From Symmetrospora coprosmae (Eukaryota; Basidiomycota; Cystobasidiomycetes; Symmetrosporaceae), in assembly GCA_008802785.1 (NCBI GenBank), contig VUYT01000006.1, positions 248,001-312,000 on the forward strand: 64,000 nt of DNA, written 5' to 3'. Positions 20,041 to 31,545 of the stretch are shown here, piece after piece. Within the stretch, counting starts at the first letter, position 1. Every line of letters starts with the position of its first letter. Both the position numbers and the translations under genes were made by a program. Below the pieces are notes generated by a model. That model saw only the letters and a list, made by a program, of their open reading frames with translations. It did not search any database and was not told where the DNA came from.

Positions 20041-23000
20041 ATGGCGGCTCCATCGCAAGGCGAGGGCGCAAGCTCGCTGCGACGGCGCGAGCCTGCAGGC
20101 GTCTCTGAAGGCGACGGCGAGAAAGCCAGACAGTACATTGCCGCGAAAGAGAAGCGCGAGAAGGATATAGAGCAAGGGTCGCCGAAAGATGCAAAGGACA
20201 AGAAAGCTACGTCTACGGCGAGAAGCTTCCTCAAGGAAACTCTCACCCCAGCGGACTGGGTCCTCGCCAATTACCGAAACGTCAAGGTACGTCATGCCCG
20301 AGAAGATAGACCAGCTGCCAGACTACATTTGCTTATGACCTGCGGTTACAGTCATGGAAGATCATCTTTCGATGCGCGGTAGCATCCTGGGTCGGCCTTC
20401 TTCTCGTCCTGTGCAGACCCAGCCAGAACGTCCTCGGCACTGCTTCCTTCCTGGTCCTTATCGTGTCTTTCATCCTGCCGCCATCCAATCCCGTCGCCCT
20501 GTGCATCGAGCAGTACTTTGTTGCCACCCTCTTTGTAGCCTTCTCGTGGGGCTATTCCTGCATCTTCATCCGCATCGCCTGCCTCGCCCGCTCGGAATTC
20601 CAGTATGCCAGTCAGGCAGCCTTTGGAGCGGCAGTGGGGGCACAGCTCGCTGCGCAGGGCGTACCTGCGGCTCAGATCTCGTCCGAGGTCCAGGCAACGA
20701 TCTTTGCGGGCAACTACATCGAGGCCGGCTCCTCGGTGGTCTCGGCAGTCGGCTTTGCCATCTTTGCTGGCATAGCCTTGTTCGTCCGCGGCTGGATCGG
20801 CCCATCGCCCTATGTCTTTGGCGTGATTCTTTCCATCATGTGCGTATCATTGGGGCTTGCTTGCAGATCCATCCGCCCTGGGCTGACACATGCAACCATA
20901 GCTGCGCTTCAATCTGCCTACTATTCAACCCTTTGTTCCCATACCCATTCTACATGCTGGGCTACCAGTTCTTCCTCCCCTTCATCTGCCAGATCGCCAT
21001 CAACCTTGTTTGTGCCATCCTCATCTTCCCGGATAACCTGCACGACCAGTTCCTGGATCGCCTACAGGGGGTGGTCACCCCGCTGCAGAAAGTACTGAAG
21101 GAGCAAGAGGATCTGTTATCCACCCACCCGGACTCGGAGGACTGGGCCAACTACAAGAACCACAAGGTCCTGCTGGCTGGAGCAACAAAATCTCTAGGCA
21201 TGCTCAGCGTATCGGAGAGCCTGCTCAGCCGGAACATCTCGCTGCAGTAAGCATTGAGCCGCTTTCCGGGCTGGTGAACGATGCTGAACAAAGTGTGCTT
21301 TACACGTAGACGGGCCAGCGGGAGGGATTTGCAGGAGCTTCTGGTGAGCCAGCTACATCCTCACTATATCAGCATACCGTGCTGATCGATCGTGGCGATG
21401 GGCCAAATGGTACGATCTCAGACATGTGTTCGAGCTCTCGCAAGTCGAGCATCGGGTTTCACGTACTTCCATGACTTTCTAACGCGCCGTAAGCTTGCGA
21501 CTCGCACCCAAGTCCACCGAACTTCGCTAATACAGCTTTTGGCAGATATGGCGGCTGCCGAAGATGCCAATCATGAGCTTGTGATTCACTTCGGAAGATC
21601 CGAGCCGCCTACACGCCATGGCTCGCCTGCACCTTCAATACATGCCAGTACTTCCGATGCTATCACGTCAACCGACTCGGCACGACCTGTAGTGGGCAAA
21701 GCGCACAGCCACGGACTCCTCGACCATATCTTTCACCACCACGGGCACGGGCACACGCCTCGCCAATCGGGCCACAATACGCCCAAGCAGCAGCACCAGG
21801 TCGGCTTCATGGAGGCTCAGGCCTACATGCTGCTAGAGAAGCGGATGGGCCTGGCTAGCGATTCAGACGCTCTTCCGAGTCTTCTAGAAGCGCTGCGCAA
21901 CTCATCTCGGACTTTCATCAAGCAGGTCGACTCGAGCATCGACTTAGTCATGACCGCGCTGCAAGGTTTGCGATCTAAGAACCCACTCGGTATACTCAAG
22001 GGCGTCATTTCGATCGATAGCTCAGATATTACCAGCACAGACCATGCTATCCGGAAGCTGGAGCTGGCCATCCACGAGTACGAGTCGACGGACCGTCTCG
22101 AGGTCGTCAAGGCCTTTGCGCACCTCTTCGATCCGGACTTTGACGAAGATACGGGGCAGCTCGCATCGCTCAAGGGTGCATCGCATCGCGGGCTGTTTAT
22201 CACGTTCTCGTACCAGTGGAGCCTGCTCCAGTATGCGCGCGCAACGCTCAATCTCCTGCAGACGTTGCAGAAAGTGCAGGGCAAGCGCAGACGAATTCAG
22301 CTCTTCCTTCCGCACAAACTGTCATCCGTCTTCAAGTCCCCCGACAAGGTTGACGGGATTGTGGACGAGGACCCAGAAGTCATCGATGGCGTGCCAGATC
22401 ACGGTGCGTATGCCTTCTGGACGTGCCACTCATAAGATCCATCTAACAGATCCGATGCATCACTGCAGATGCAGTATCGAGGAGGAATCCCGACTATCTC
22501 GATCCGGACGCTGGCTCCTTCCGCTATCGGGCAAGATGGCTTACCACCGCCATTCACGCGCTTACGGGGCCGAGCATGCTCTTCGCCTACAAAGCAGGCA
22601 TCTTTTCCTGCCTCGCCGCATTTCCGGCCTTCTTTGCGAGCACGGCTAGCTTCTATTACAAACATCGCGGAATCTGGGTTACCATCATGGTCGCTCTGAC
22701 CATGAATCGCTGGGTAGCCGATACAACTTTCCAATTTGTGCTGCGTATCACTGGGACATTTGCTGGCGCCGTAGTTGGCCTGCTCATCTGGAGTATCGGG
22801 AATCCTCGTAAGTCTTGCCTCAGCGCCCGTTTTTCATGTTGCTGACGGACACCTTTTGCATCTAGATGGCTTCTCCCCATACGGGTCTGGCGCCGTTTGT
22901 GCCGTCGCCTTTCCTATCATGCACTTCTACCGAAACTTCCACCCCATAGTAGTCCAAGGCATTCTGACGATCGTGACTGTCGTTCTGGTTGTCGGTTACT

Positions 23001-24047
23001 CGATTCAGGATGCGACACTGGTAAATGGATCGCTTATGACCCACTTACAAAAGCAGCGGCTGAGCAATGGTGTCTTCCAGCCCTCCGCCGGTACGGTCGG
23101 CGTCGGATGGGATGTTGCCTGGCGTCGCTTCCTCCTCGTAGCCATCGGCGTCACCATAGCTTTCGTCACAGCATTCATCCCACCCCGCAGCACCCAGAAG
23201 AATACATTGCGCTTGCTGTACGCAAAAACACTCGATGCAAATGCCGAGATGCTCTTCCAGGTCATCTCGATCAACAGGCGAAAGCGGGTCCAGCTTGCGC
23301 GGCTGCCCGCACGAGTCATCAAGAGCGTGTCCGGTCTAAGGTGCGAACATACCCAGACACTGTGTCGAAACGGTCGGCTGACATCCTGAAATGCTGCTCC
23401 TGCGTCTGGTAGGGCACGGCTACTCAAGTCTGCCGCGTCCCGCAATATCGTCAAGTACGAGGTCGACCTTCGTGGACCTTGGCCAGAGGAGCAGTACAAC
23501 GCTCTCGCGACTCTGCAAGTTGAGCTCGTCGACCTTATCGCCCAGTTCGGAACTGCTCTTGGCGGACTCGACCTTGCCTGGACAAGAGCGGCCTTACATC
23601 GGACCAGGCTGGACGAACCCGATTTTTTAGCCGCAATCTCGGCCTGTGTCGCGCTTGCCTCGAATTCTCTGCGGACGAAGACGCCGATGCCTTATTACCA
23701 CTCGCCGTTGGCGACGCAGTGTGAGCGATGCCATCCCGGATCTTCACTAGATCAGGCTGACCGAGCTCTTGCCCGCCCGCCCAGTCCTGCAAGGGCAGTA
23801 CCGCTTCCGCATCACGTCGGACGAGTACCGTGATGCACGCCTGCCGGAAAACATCACATACGACGTCCTGTGCTCGTCCGAGTATCTCAGATTCAGCTGC
23901 TGCGTCTCGCTAGCCTTTGGCATCGTCACTCGGCTCGACCGGATCGTCTATATCACCAAGAAACTCTGCGGAGAGCGCCTCTACATCCCCAAGTCGACCC
24001 AGCCAATCGATGCCCGTGATGAGGATGAGGAGGACGAGAAGCCCTAG
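20041..24047 (+). CDS. BRE4-like aromatic-acid-exporter (ArAE_2) family membrane protein
   Basis: Ten exons (20041-20286, 20352-20839, 20902-21246, 21310-21343, 21422-21488, 21546-22403, 22469-22807, 22866-23340, 23413-23720, 23785-24047) keep phase to give 1140 aa. A charged N-terminus ends in SFLKETLTPADWVLANYRNV. The first set of membrane spans follows (WKIIFRCAVASWVGLLLVLC through GYQFFLPFICQIAINLVCAI), then a cytosolic loop with a His-rich patch (LLDHIFHHHGHGHTP), a second set of spans (GPSMLFAYKAGIFSCLAAFP, WVTIMVALTMNRWVADTTFQ, FPIMHFYRNFHPIVVQGILT) and a soluble tail. This is the layout of the fungal ER-transporter-like family containing yeast Bre4 (fusaric-acid-resistance/ArAE_2 fold). 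The substrate is unproven. The 34-nt and 67-nt exons 4 and 5 are the least certain part. Confidence 0.82.
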
Positions 24048-24717
24048 GATAAAGATAGCGATTCGTACCGTTTGTGCGCGTACCAGCCGAAGCGGGTGAC
24101 GTACACCGCACATGACGCGTGCGACGGAGAAAGCGGACATGTCGATCATGGATAGTTCCGCATTGCGGAGAGTCCCCTGACGTCCGGGAGCGGTCATCAT
24201 GACATCAAGGCTGTGACAGGGGAGACTCGACGGGAGGGAGGTCATCCGACCCGCCCGGCGTCTCTCCTCAGCTTCGCACCAACTTCGCCTCAATACGTTG
24301 CGCACCTATCGGCACCTCTATCCACATATCTTCATAGCCATGGCGTCATTCTTCTGCCATGGAGCAGCAGAAGGACGAGATGATCAGCGATTATGCCCGG
24401 AGGTCAGTCACTTTCCGCATGATCTTGCTGGTTGCCCAGTGCAAGGTGAGCTCCTGCTGACACCATCGCTCATCTACCCCGAAACAGCGCCTACAAGTCC
24501 GCCACAGGCAGCGACGTACCAGTTGCAGACAAATAGACGGGTCTTGTCGTCTGCGCTCGTGCACCCTGTACTTCCGCAATAGATTGGATTGACGGCCTCT
24601 CGTGTGCCGAGCCATCGTATGCTACAACAGGCTTTCCGCCTTGACGACATGGGGTCTCTCTGCTACCGCTTCACAGCATTGCATCTCTCCGCTGCTTTTG
24701 TAGAGTGGCCGCGTGTA
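24048..24717. other. Convergent intergenic region
   Basis: 670 bp between the 3' ends of the BRE4-like gene and MDV1. Apart from a possible tiny spliced ORF (24359-24536, listed separately) nothing coding was seen. Confidence 0.35.
24359..24536 (+). CDS. Possible 30-aa spliced microprotein
   Basis: An ATG at 24359 opens a short frame that can be spliced (exon 24359-24402, GTCAGT donor, branch-like GCTGACAC, CCGAAACAG acceptor, exon 24488-24536). The product is 30 aa and starts MEQQKDEMISDYARSAYK, charged and with no membrane segment. The intron length (85 bp) and signals resemble those of real genes in the window, and the region is otherwise an unusually long convergent gap. No family is recognised. 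It may equally be chance in a 3' untranslated region. Confidence 0.2.
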
Positions 24718-27700
24718 TCAAGCCAGACTCCAGATCTTGACCAAGCCGTCCTGCCCGCCTGTGGCGAGGTACCTATCCATGAAGCGAAGCTTTTCCACCG
24801 GTCCTGCATGCCCGTTGACGGCGAGTTCCGTCTGCTGCAGCGTTGTGCGATTGTACACGCTTACGGCGTTGCTCGCGTCGTTCGCGACGAGGATTCTGCG
24901 CGTGTCGAATTGGAGGTCGGTGACGCGGCCGGGGTAGCGCAGGGTGTCGATGGTGCGGCCCGTGCGCAGGTCCCATACGCGCACCGAGCGGTCCCGCGCG
25001 CCGGACACGAGGTGGAAGTTGTCAAACTGCAGGCACGTCACGGCGCTCGTGTGCCCCACAAGCGAGCGGACCGACTGCCCCGTGCGCGTGTCCCACATGC
25101 GCACGCACCCGTCCGCAGAGCCCGACGCGAGCGCGTACGACCACAGCTGGATCCCGCCCACAAAGTCGTCGTACCCCGTGTCCCACGCGTCCTCGCCCGG
25201 GAAAAGCGAAGGGGTCGGTGCTCCGCCCCCGCCGCCAGAGCCGGGGAGGAAGGCCGTGCCGGGGTGCACCGCCGTAGGTGTCATCGGCGAGCCCGTCATG
25301 CTTGACAGGCCGTACGACTGCGACGAGAGGCGGCGCAAGCCAGACAGGGATGAGCGCTTGGTCCGGGGCGTCATATACGAGCTCGAGGCGTGCCACGGGT
25401 ACGAAGGGTTCCCGCCTTCCTTGCCCGGCGAGTCAAAGCCTGACGCATTGTAGCTCGCGGGCTCGGCGCTCGCGGCGGTGGCTGCACGACCGTGTCCATG
25501 GCCGGCCATGCCGCCCGGCCCGACGCCAAAGTCCTCTTCGGACTCTGCAGGGAGCGGGTTGCTGATGGCCCAGAGGATGTCCATGGTCACGACGCACTGG
25601 CCCGTCGTCATGTCCCACAGGCGCAGCGTCTTGTCGCTCGAGCCGCTGACGAGCGAGTTGTCCTCGTAGCTGATGCACGTCACGTCTTTGCTGTGCCCTT
25701 CGAGGACGCGCAGCCGACTGGCCGAGGGCACTGAGCCGTCCGGCTCATCGAGCTCTTCGTCCTCGTCCTGTTGTTCCTGCCGTGTCTCGGAGTACTGACC
25801 GTGTCCGACCAGCGGCGGCCTCGACGTCGGCGTCTGAGAAGCCTGCGCCAAGTGGTGCTGCTGTTGCTGCTGCTGCATCTGCATGGCGCGGTAGGAGCGC
25901 AGTGCAGCTCCTGGAGAGGGAAGAAGGGGCCACTCGTCCTCTTCCTCATCGGCTTTATCGCCGTCCATACTGCTCAGATAGTCCTCCCGTTCCGCGACAT
26001 CGCCATTCACGCTTGCCTTTTGGCCGTTCAGCTTGCCCGCAGAAGAGGCAGAGAAGACGTCCTCATCTCCATCACCGTCGCGTCCCGCGGACCGTTGACT
26101 GCTGATATCAGACGCGGCCGAGCTGGCTTTCACCCGGTTTTTGCCTTGGCGGCGGTCACTCTCTCTGCGCAGCCTGTCCCTCTCGCGCTCGCGCTCGCGC
26201 TCCATCCCTTCCTCGACCGCGGCGGGCAGGTCCCAGATGGCGATGGTCCCGTCCCTGCCGCCCGTGATGCACAGGTCGCCCTCGACAAGCAGGCACTTGA
26301 CGCCGCCCCGGTGCCCGTGGAGGCGCGCGAGCTCCTCGCCGTCCGTCAGGTCAAACACCGACACGGAGGACGAGGAAGCCTGCGAGGCGTAGCGCGGGGC
26401 AGTGGACGCCACGAGGAGGCCGTACGGCTCGGAGAAGTCGAGCGCCAGGATGGCCGGCGCAGCTGTCGGGCCCGAAGAGGAGCTCTGCGAGGACATGTAG
26501 TCGGCTTTCGAGCTGGCGCCGGCTCTGGTTCCGGCTCTGGCCGCCGCAGCCGTCGCGATGGACATGAAGGCGACGTTGGCGGGGAGATCGTCGTGCTCGC
26601 TTGGCAGGAAGGCAGGGCCCTTGCGGCGCCGCGAGGATGTCGACGAGACGACGCGACCTGCATTGATGGCCTCGAGCTGCGACAGTCGGTCGGTAACGCC
26701 TTCCACTGCGAGCCGGAAAGCGAATATTAGCGTGTGGGTGCGCGGGAGCCATGAGGTGCTTCAGGGCCGCACGGCGACAGACACGCACGCTCGTCGTCCA
26801 ACTCCAGCTCCTCCTCTTTGAGCTCGAGCAGCTTGTTGCCGAGCTCGAGCTTGATGTCCTCGAGTTTTTTGATCTTTGCCTCGAGCACCTCCAAGTCGCG
26901 CACGACGAGTCTGCGGCGGACCTTGAGGGCGTCTTTGTCCATGTTGATTTCCTTGAGGTCGCTTTCCAGCTCTGGCCGCGTGAGCGTCTCTATGGGCTCT
27001 CCGGCAATGTCGTGCTCTTTCCTGGCTTGCTGCTGCTGCTGCTGCTGCTGCTTGGAGGCGAGCGAGGGCATGAAGCTGCTCCGCCGCTTCGCCTTGATGG
27101 TTCGGCGGCGGGGTGTGCTCTCGATGCTGTCGACGGTATACTCGTCACCCGCCGAGAGCAGTCCCAGTCCGCCAGATGTCTCTCCAGCAGATGTGGACGA
27201 GGCAGCGGCACGCTGTCCCCGTTCGCGCAGGCCCAGCTCGTCCGCGCCTGCCGTGATGCCCAGGGCGCGCTCCGAGATGCCGGCGCGCTTCCTGCGGCGT
27301 GCGAGCTTGCGTGACGAGGCTGACGGGATGGTCGCGCGGAATCCCTCAAACAGCGACACGGCAGTTTCCGTCTCGTTGTCCTCGTTCTCGCCCTCGCCAT
27401 CGCCTTCCTCGGGGACGGTCGATAGGCTCATCGGGGGAACGGGCAAGTCGAGGAGCCTGTCGATCCCTTCGAGGATGTGGAGGTCGGTCGAGGTGCGCGG
27501 CGCGCTTGGCCCTTTTCCTTTGCTGCGGCCATTGGCACTGGCCGAGCCGTGACGTCCGTCCGACGAGTAGGCGGCCTGGATGAGGGGGTTGTTGCGCAGC
27601 CTTGCGAGTGCGACAAAGGCGTTCTGCGGGTTTGAGAGCGAGATCAAGCTGCGCGAGGTGTTGCTGGACGAGGACGAGGACGACGACGCGCCGGCCGACA

Positions 27701-27791
27701 ACGTTGACGATGATGAAGCTGGACCATTGAGAAAGGCGGCCGAGGTGAGGATGCGCGGATGGAGGAGCTGCGGGGCCTGCATAATTGACAT
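24718..27791 (-). CDS. MDV1: Mitochondrial division protein 1 (Mdv1/Caf4-type WD40 adaptor)
   Basis: Exons 27791-26789 and 26705-24718 give 996 aa. The N-terminal half has a helical region (NPQNAFVALARLRNNPLIQA), a central coiled coil (LKEINMDKDALKVRRRLVVR and the Leu/Glu-rich LELGNKLLELKEEELELDDE), then seven-bladed WD40 material: LHGHRGGVKCLLVEGDLCIT, GGRDGTIAIWDLP, LEGHSKDVTCISYEDNSLVS, GSSDKTLRLWDM, LVGHTSAVTCLQFDNFHLVS, GARDRSVRVWDLRTGRTIDT, ending GGQDGLVKIWSLA. This order is that of Mdv1, which links Fis1 on the outer mitochondrial membrane to the dynamin Dnm1 for fission. Yeast Mdv1 is about 714 aa; the excess lies in low-complexity loops between WD repeats. Donor GTGCGT and acceptor CGCAG join in phase 1. 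It is divergent from the mitochondrial ribosomal gene at 28249. Confidence 0.9.
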
Positions 27792-27980
27792 GCAGCACAG
27801 CACAGCATCATCATCAGCACGCGAGCACACGAGCACACGAGCATCAGTATGCGGATCGCAGTCAATGCAATGCCACGCACCAGCTCCTTTAGGATCTTTG
27901 TCGACTGCCTCGCCGAAGCTGACTGCGTCAGAGGCTGGAGGGCGTCCCTGTACTCGGACATCCCTGTAATCACGACGTCG

Positions 27981-28030
27981 ATGCGATGCGATGCGATGCG
28001 ATGCGATGCGATGCGATGCGATGCGATGCG
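27981..28030. repeat. (ATGCG)10 microsatellite
   Basis: Ten uninterrupted copies of the 5-bp unit ATGCG fill this interval. The unit is not a multiple of three and lies outside any coding exon. Confidence 0.95.
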
Positions 28031-28212
28031 ACTGCCGTGTTGCTATATCCCCTCGTCGGATGGATGGCTTGATATCCCCCTTCCTTGCTTGCCCTTGATG
28101 CGATGCGAGCAGGATACAGGCAGGGCCGGTGAGGGCGCAGCAGGGGAGGAGGGCAGCAGAGCAGGGAGGCAGCTGAGAGCTCCTTCTTCCACCAACATCC
28201 ACCATCCCCACA

Positions 28213-28240
28213 CCATCGCATCGCATCGCATCCCATCGCA
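28213..28240. repeat. Short CGCAT repeat, inverted relative to 27981-28030
   Basis: Imperfect copies of CGCAT/CCCAT (the reverse complement of the upstream ATGCG unit) end about 10 bp before the MRP49 start codon. RNA or single-stranded DNA covering both tracts could fold into a stem. Confidence 0.7.
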
Positions 28241-28248
28241 TAGCAACC

Positions 28249-29224
28249 ATGGCCTCCACTGCCGCTCTCCGGTCAGCATCCACCTCCGCATCCACCTCTG
28301 CCCTCCCTTCTTCGGTGACCGCCGCCGCACCCCGCCGCATCTCGAAGAAGGTCACCTCGCTCACGCAAAAGCTCGAGCGCCTGCGGAACGGGCCAGCGAG
28401 CATCGCCCTGCCGCCTGGGCTGCGCGCGCTCGAGCTGACATTCGCAATGCGCAACAAGGACTATGGCGCGCGGTGCGTCGTCCCGTCGTGTCTTCCTCCG
28501 CCTCCCCCAGCTCACCGGGGACGTCGTGGCCTGTCTGTCCAGCGGGCGTCTCCGGACTGTTGTACTGACGCGCCGCGCTCTGCACGTCTGTCTGTGTGGT
28601 TCCAACGCCCCTGCAGCAAGTTCCTCAAGTATGATGTGCCCAGCTTGGTGTACGCCAACCCGGCCCTGCAGATAAAGCAGAACCGACCGGAGCGCGTAGA
28701 GAACCCGACCCTCGTTATGCAATTCGGTGAGTCGGTCTGGCAGCCCGCACTGCGTATCCTGCCTGGAGAAGCGAACGAGCGGGCTGAACATCTGCCTGTC
28801 TATTTGTTCCCGTTCCACCGCGCACGCAGACAACGGGAGCACGCGCACAATGAGCCTCAAGATGAAGAACAGCGATCTCATCCGCGAAGAGTTCAAGGAG
28901 CTCGTCAGGGCCGCTTTCGCCACTTCCCCTTCTGCCTCTGCTTCTGCTTCTGCTCCGACTTCGGGGCTGTCGGCCTCTGCCTCTACGTCTACCTCTGGCT
29001 CCTCCCCTCTGCCTCGCTCGTCAGCCACGACCAGCCCCCAGCAGGACACAGGCAGGGACACTAGTGCCCCGGCGCCGACGCCGACGCCGGGGACGGCAGA
29101 AAAGACGAGCGAGCCCATCTTGCCAACAGATAGCGGCGAGAGCTCGGGGGGCAAGACGACAGCGGGGCAGAAGACGGCAGGCGCGCCAGAAGCGGGGGCA
29201 GACAACGGCACGGCAAGAGAATGA
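28249..29224 (+). CDS. MRP49: Mitochondrial ribosomal protein mL61/Mrp49 (L51/S25/CI-B8 fold)
   Basis: Exons 28249-28472, 28617-28726 and 28830-29224 give 242 aa. After a Ser/Ala-rich mitochondrial presequence the conserved domain reads LRNGPASIALPPGLRALELT, FAMRNKDYGARKFLKYDVPS, LVYANPALQIKQNRPERVEN, PTLVMQFDNGSTRTMSLKMK, which is the thioredoxin-like L51/S25/CI-B8 domain of the Mrp49 type from the large subunit of the mitoribosome. The last 90 residues are an unusual low-complexity Ser/Ala/Thr/Gly tail not expected in the family; yeast Mrp49 is only about 137 aa. Both introns (GTGCGT, GTGAGT) agree in phase (2 and 1). It shares its upstream region with MDV1. Confidence 0.85.
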
Positions 29225-29537
29225 TGCAAGGTACTACTGTATGCGTTGTTTTTCGGCTTTTTGCTATGCCAGCGGGAGGGCTTGTCATAGATATTGCACA
29301 CATTTCCGGACATACCAATGCGCTACAGCAGAAGTATTCGCAGATGGGGCTAGGCTAGAGAGGCTCTTCAAGGAACCGTGACAAGTCCGCAATACACCGG
29401 GTGGGCAAGTCAAGTGGTGCAGACTCGCTAGATAGGGTACTGCCCGTGAGGCACGCTGCGCACGGATGACAACGTACGAGGTCGCAATCAGCGGTCTACT
29501 CCTCTCGTGCAGCACCCGTTCACTCGAGGCATCCAAC
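29225..29537. other. Convergent intergenic region
   Basis: About 310 bp between the 3' ends of MRP49 and the aldehyde dehydrogenase gene; no gene is seen. Confidence 0.35.
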
Positions 29538-31545
29538 TCACTTGATAGTGATTGTCTTGGTCTGAGTGAACTCGTGCAATCCTTCGAGTCCGTTGAAGCG
29601 GCCAAAGCCAGACTTCTTGTGTCCGCCGTGGGGAATCTGCATCAATTCATCATCGGAGATAACGATGTGTGAGCTGTGGTGCTGCCAATTGATCGTGCCC
29701 GGTTGCACACAGCCAGAGGTTGTTCTGACGCACCGTCTGTGCATCGTGCAGCGTCGAGCCGTTGATGTGGACCTGTCCGGACTCGATCTCCTTCGCGACA
29801 TTCCAGCACTCTGTCAGGTCCGAGCCGTACACGCTGGCCGCGAGGCCGTACTCGCTCGAGTTGGCGCGCTCAATAGCCTCTTCGGTCGTCTTGAAGCGCG
29901 CAAGCGTCATGGCCGGTCCAAAGATCTCCTCGCTGTAGATGCGCGATTCCTTGCCGTGCCCTTCGAGCACGACGGGCTGCACCACATTCCCCTCGGTCGC
30001 CTGCTTGCCGATGATGACCTTTGCGCCGCGGTCGGTCGCGTCCTTCACGAGCGCAGTCACGCGCGAGGCGCTCATCTGGCTGAAAAGGCCCCGGTACCCA
30101 AACGTCCCGTCCGCCACGGCTGACGCGGAGCGCCCGTCCAGCATGCCGGAGAGGACCTTGATGAACTCGTCGGCAACGTCCTCGTGCACAATGAGGGCGT
30201 CAGAGCTGTGGAGCGGACGCGACGCGACGGCGAGGGGTGCGGTGCGGTTGGTCAACAGGGGACGGACTCGTCAGGTCAGCTCTTTCCTCTTGGCCCATTG
30301 CCTGGAGACGGCGGCGCTTGATAGAAGGGCACGACGACGCACGCCATGCAGACCTGTCCAGAGTGCGAGAGCCCGCCAAACATGACAGAGTTGGCGGCCG
30401 CCTGCAGGTTGGCGTCCTTCATGACGATGACGGGCGCCTTGCCCCCGAGCTCGAGGACGACGGGCTTGATGTTGCGTCCGCAGACCTCTGCAATCTTCGC
30501 GCCGACAAGCGTCGATCCCGTAAAGTTGACTTTGCGCACGTCGCGGTGCGCCACGATGCGCTCAACCACGCTCGGCGCGTCTTTGGGCGCGACGTGGACC
30601 ATGTTGAGCACGCCCGCCGGCAGGCCCGCGTCGACAAAGAGCTGCGTCGCAAACGTGTGGATCTTTGGGCTGTACTCGGACGTCTTGAACACGACCGTGT
30701 TTCCCGCCATGAGGGCGTTGGCGAACGAGCGCACGCCCAGGACGAGCGGGGCATTCCAGGCTATTAGGCGGCAAAGTGAGCCGCACAGCGCAGCGGCTCA
30801 GTCATGGCTTTCTCGTACATTGTAAAGGATAGCCGGCAACTCACGCGCAATGGCCAGGACAACACCGAAGGGGACGCGCTCGATGTAGGCGCGCTGTCCG
30901 TCCTCCGAGGGCGCAATCTCCCCCCGAAGCGCAGTGGCGAGCGCCGCCGTCTCGGAAATGACGTTCCATGCGAGCTGGTGGTCGACGGCGCTGCAAAGAC
31001 ACACATGCCAAGTATGCGCATCTCAGCCTTCGACCTTGTCGCACAAGGTGTGAGAGCGCACGCGCGCGCTCATGTGGTAGGAGGACGCACCTCCAGAACT
31101 CGTTGCCCGTCGTCTCCTCCTGCGACAGCTTGATGTACTCGCCCTTGCGCTCGTCGAGGAGCGCGAGCGCCTTGAGGAAGATGGCGCGCCTTCCGTGTGC
31201 AGAGTAGTTCTTCCACGTCTTGAAGGCCTTTGCGGCCGACTCTACGGCGGCGAGGCAGTTGTTGGGCGTGACGGACGCGACCTTGTACTGCGGGCGGCGG
31301 GTGTGTGGAAGAGGGAGAGAGCGAGAGCGAGAGAGCAGCGTCAGGGCCGGGTCACAAGGAAGCGTAGCAAGAAGGTCGCTGCAGAGGGCGCGACGCACGA
31401 GCAGCTCGCCGGAGTGAGGGTCGTTCAGGTCGTACGTCGTGTCGAGACCGGACCAGGCGGCATTGTCGAGGACGCACGGGACGGTCTTCTCGTTGACGAG
31501 CCCGCTGTTGGAGGGCCTGTCGTCGCCGTTGGTCTGCTGCGCCAT
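29538..31545 (-). CDS. Aldehyde dehydrogenase (vanillin/salicylaldehyde-dehydrogenase-like)
   Basis: Six exons (31545-31399, 31287-31091, 30990-30845, 30760-30343, 30205-29734, 29636-29538) give 492 aa, the normal ALDH length. Landmarks in order are ERVPFGVVLAIAPWNAPLVL (NAD-binding loop), GNTVVFKTSEYSP, FTGSTLVGAKIAE, the general-base Glu in VVLELGGKAP, the catalytic Cys in SHSGQVCMA, EEIFGPAMTLARFKTTEEAI, and the C-terminal GGHKKSGFGRFNGLEG. The enzyme oxidises an aldehyde to an acid with NAD(P)+. The spacing and PWNAP form resemble the aromatic/salicylaldehyde group, but the substrate cannot be read from sequence. There is no presequence, so it is probably cytosolic. Four of five introns use GTGCGT donors. 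Confidence 0.9.

Larger units (their letters stand above)
27792..28248. promoter_or_regulatory. Divergent promoter between MDV1 and MRP49, with pentamer repeats
   Basis: 457 bp between two start codons of genes for mitochondrial proteins. It contains ten perfect ATGCG units (27981-28030) and, close to the MRP49 start, a short run of the reverse-complement unit CGCAT (28213-28240). No convincing ORF is present. Confidence 0.5.

Noticed and set aside
25771-26730. Plus-strand 319-codon frame
   Set aside because: Antisense to the MDV1 WD40 exon.
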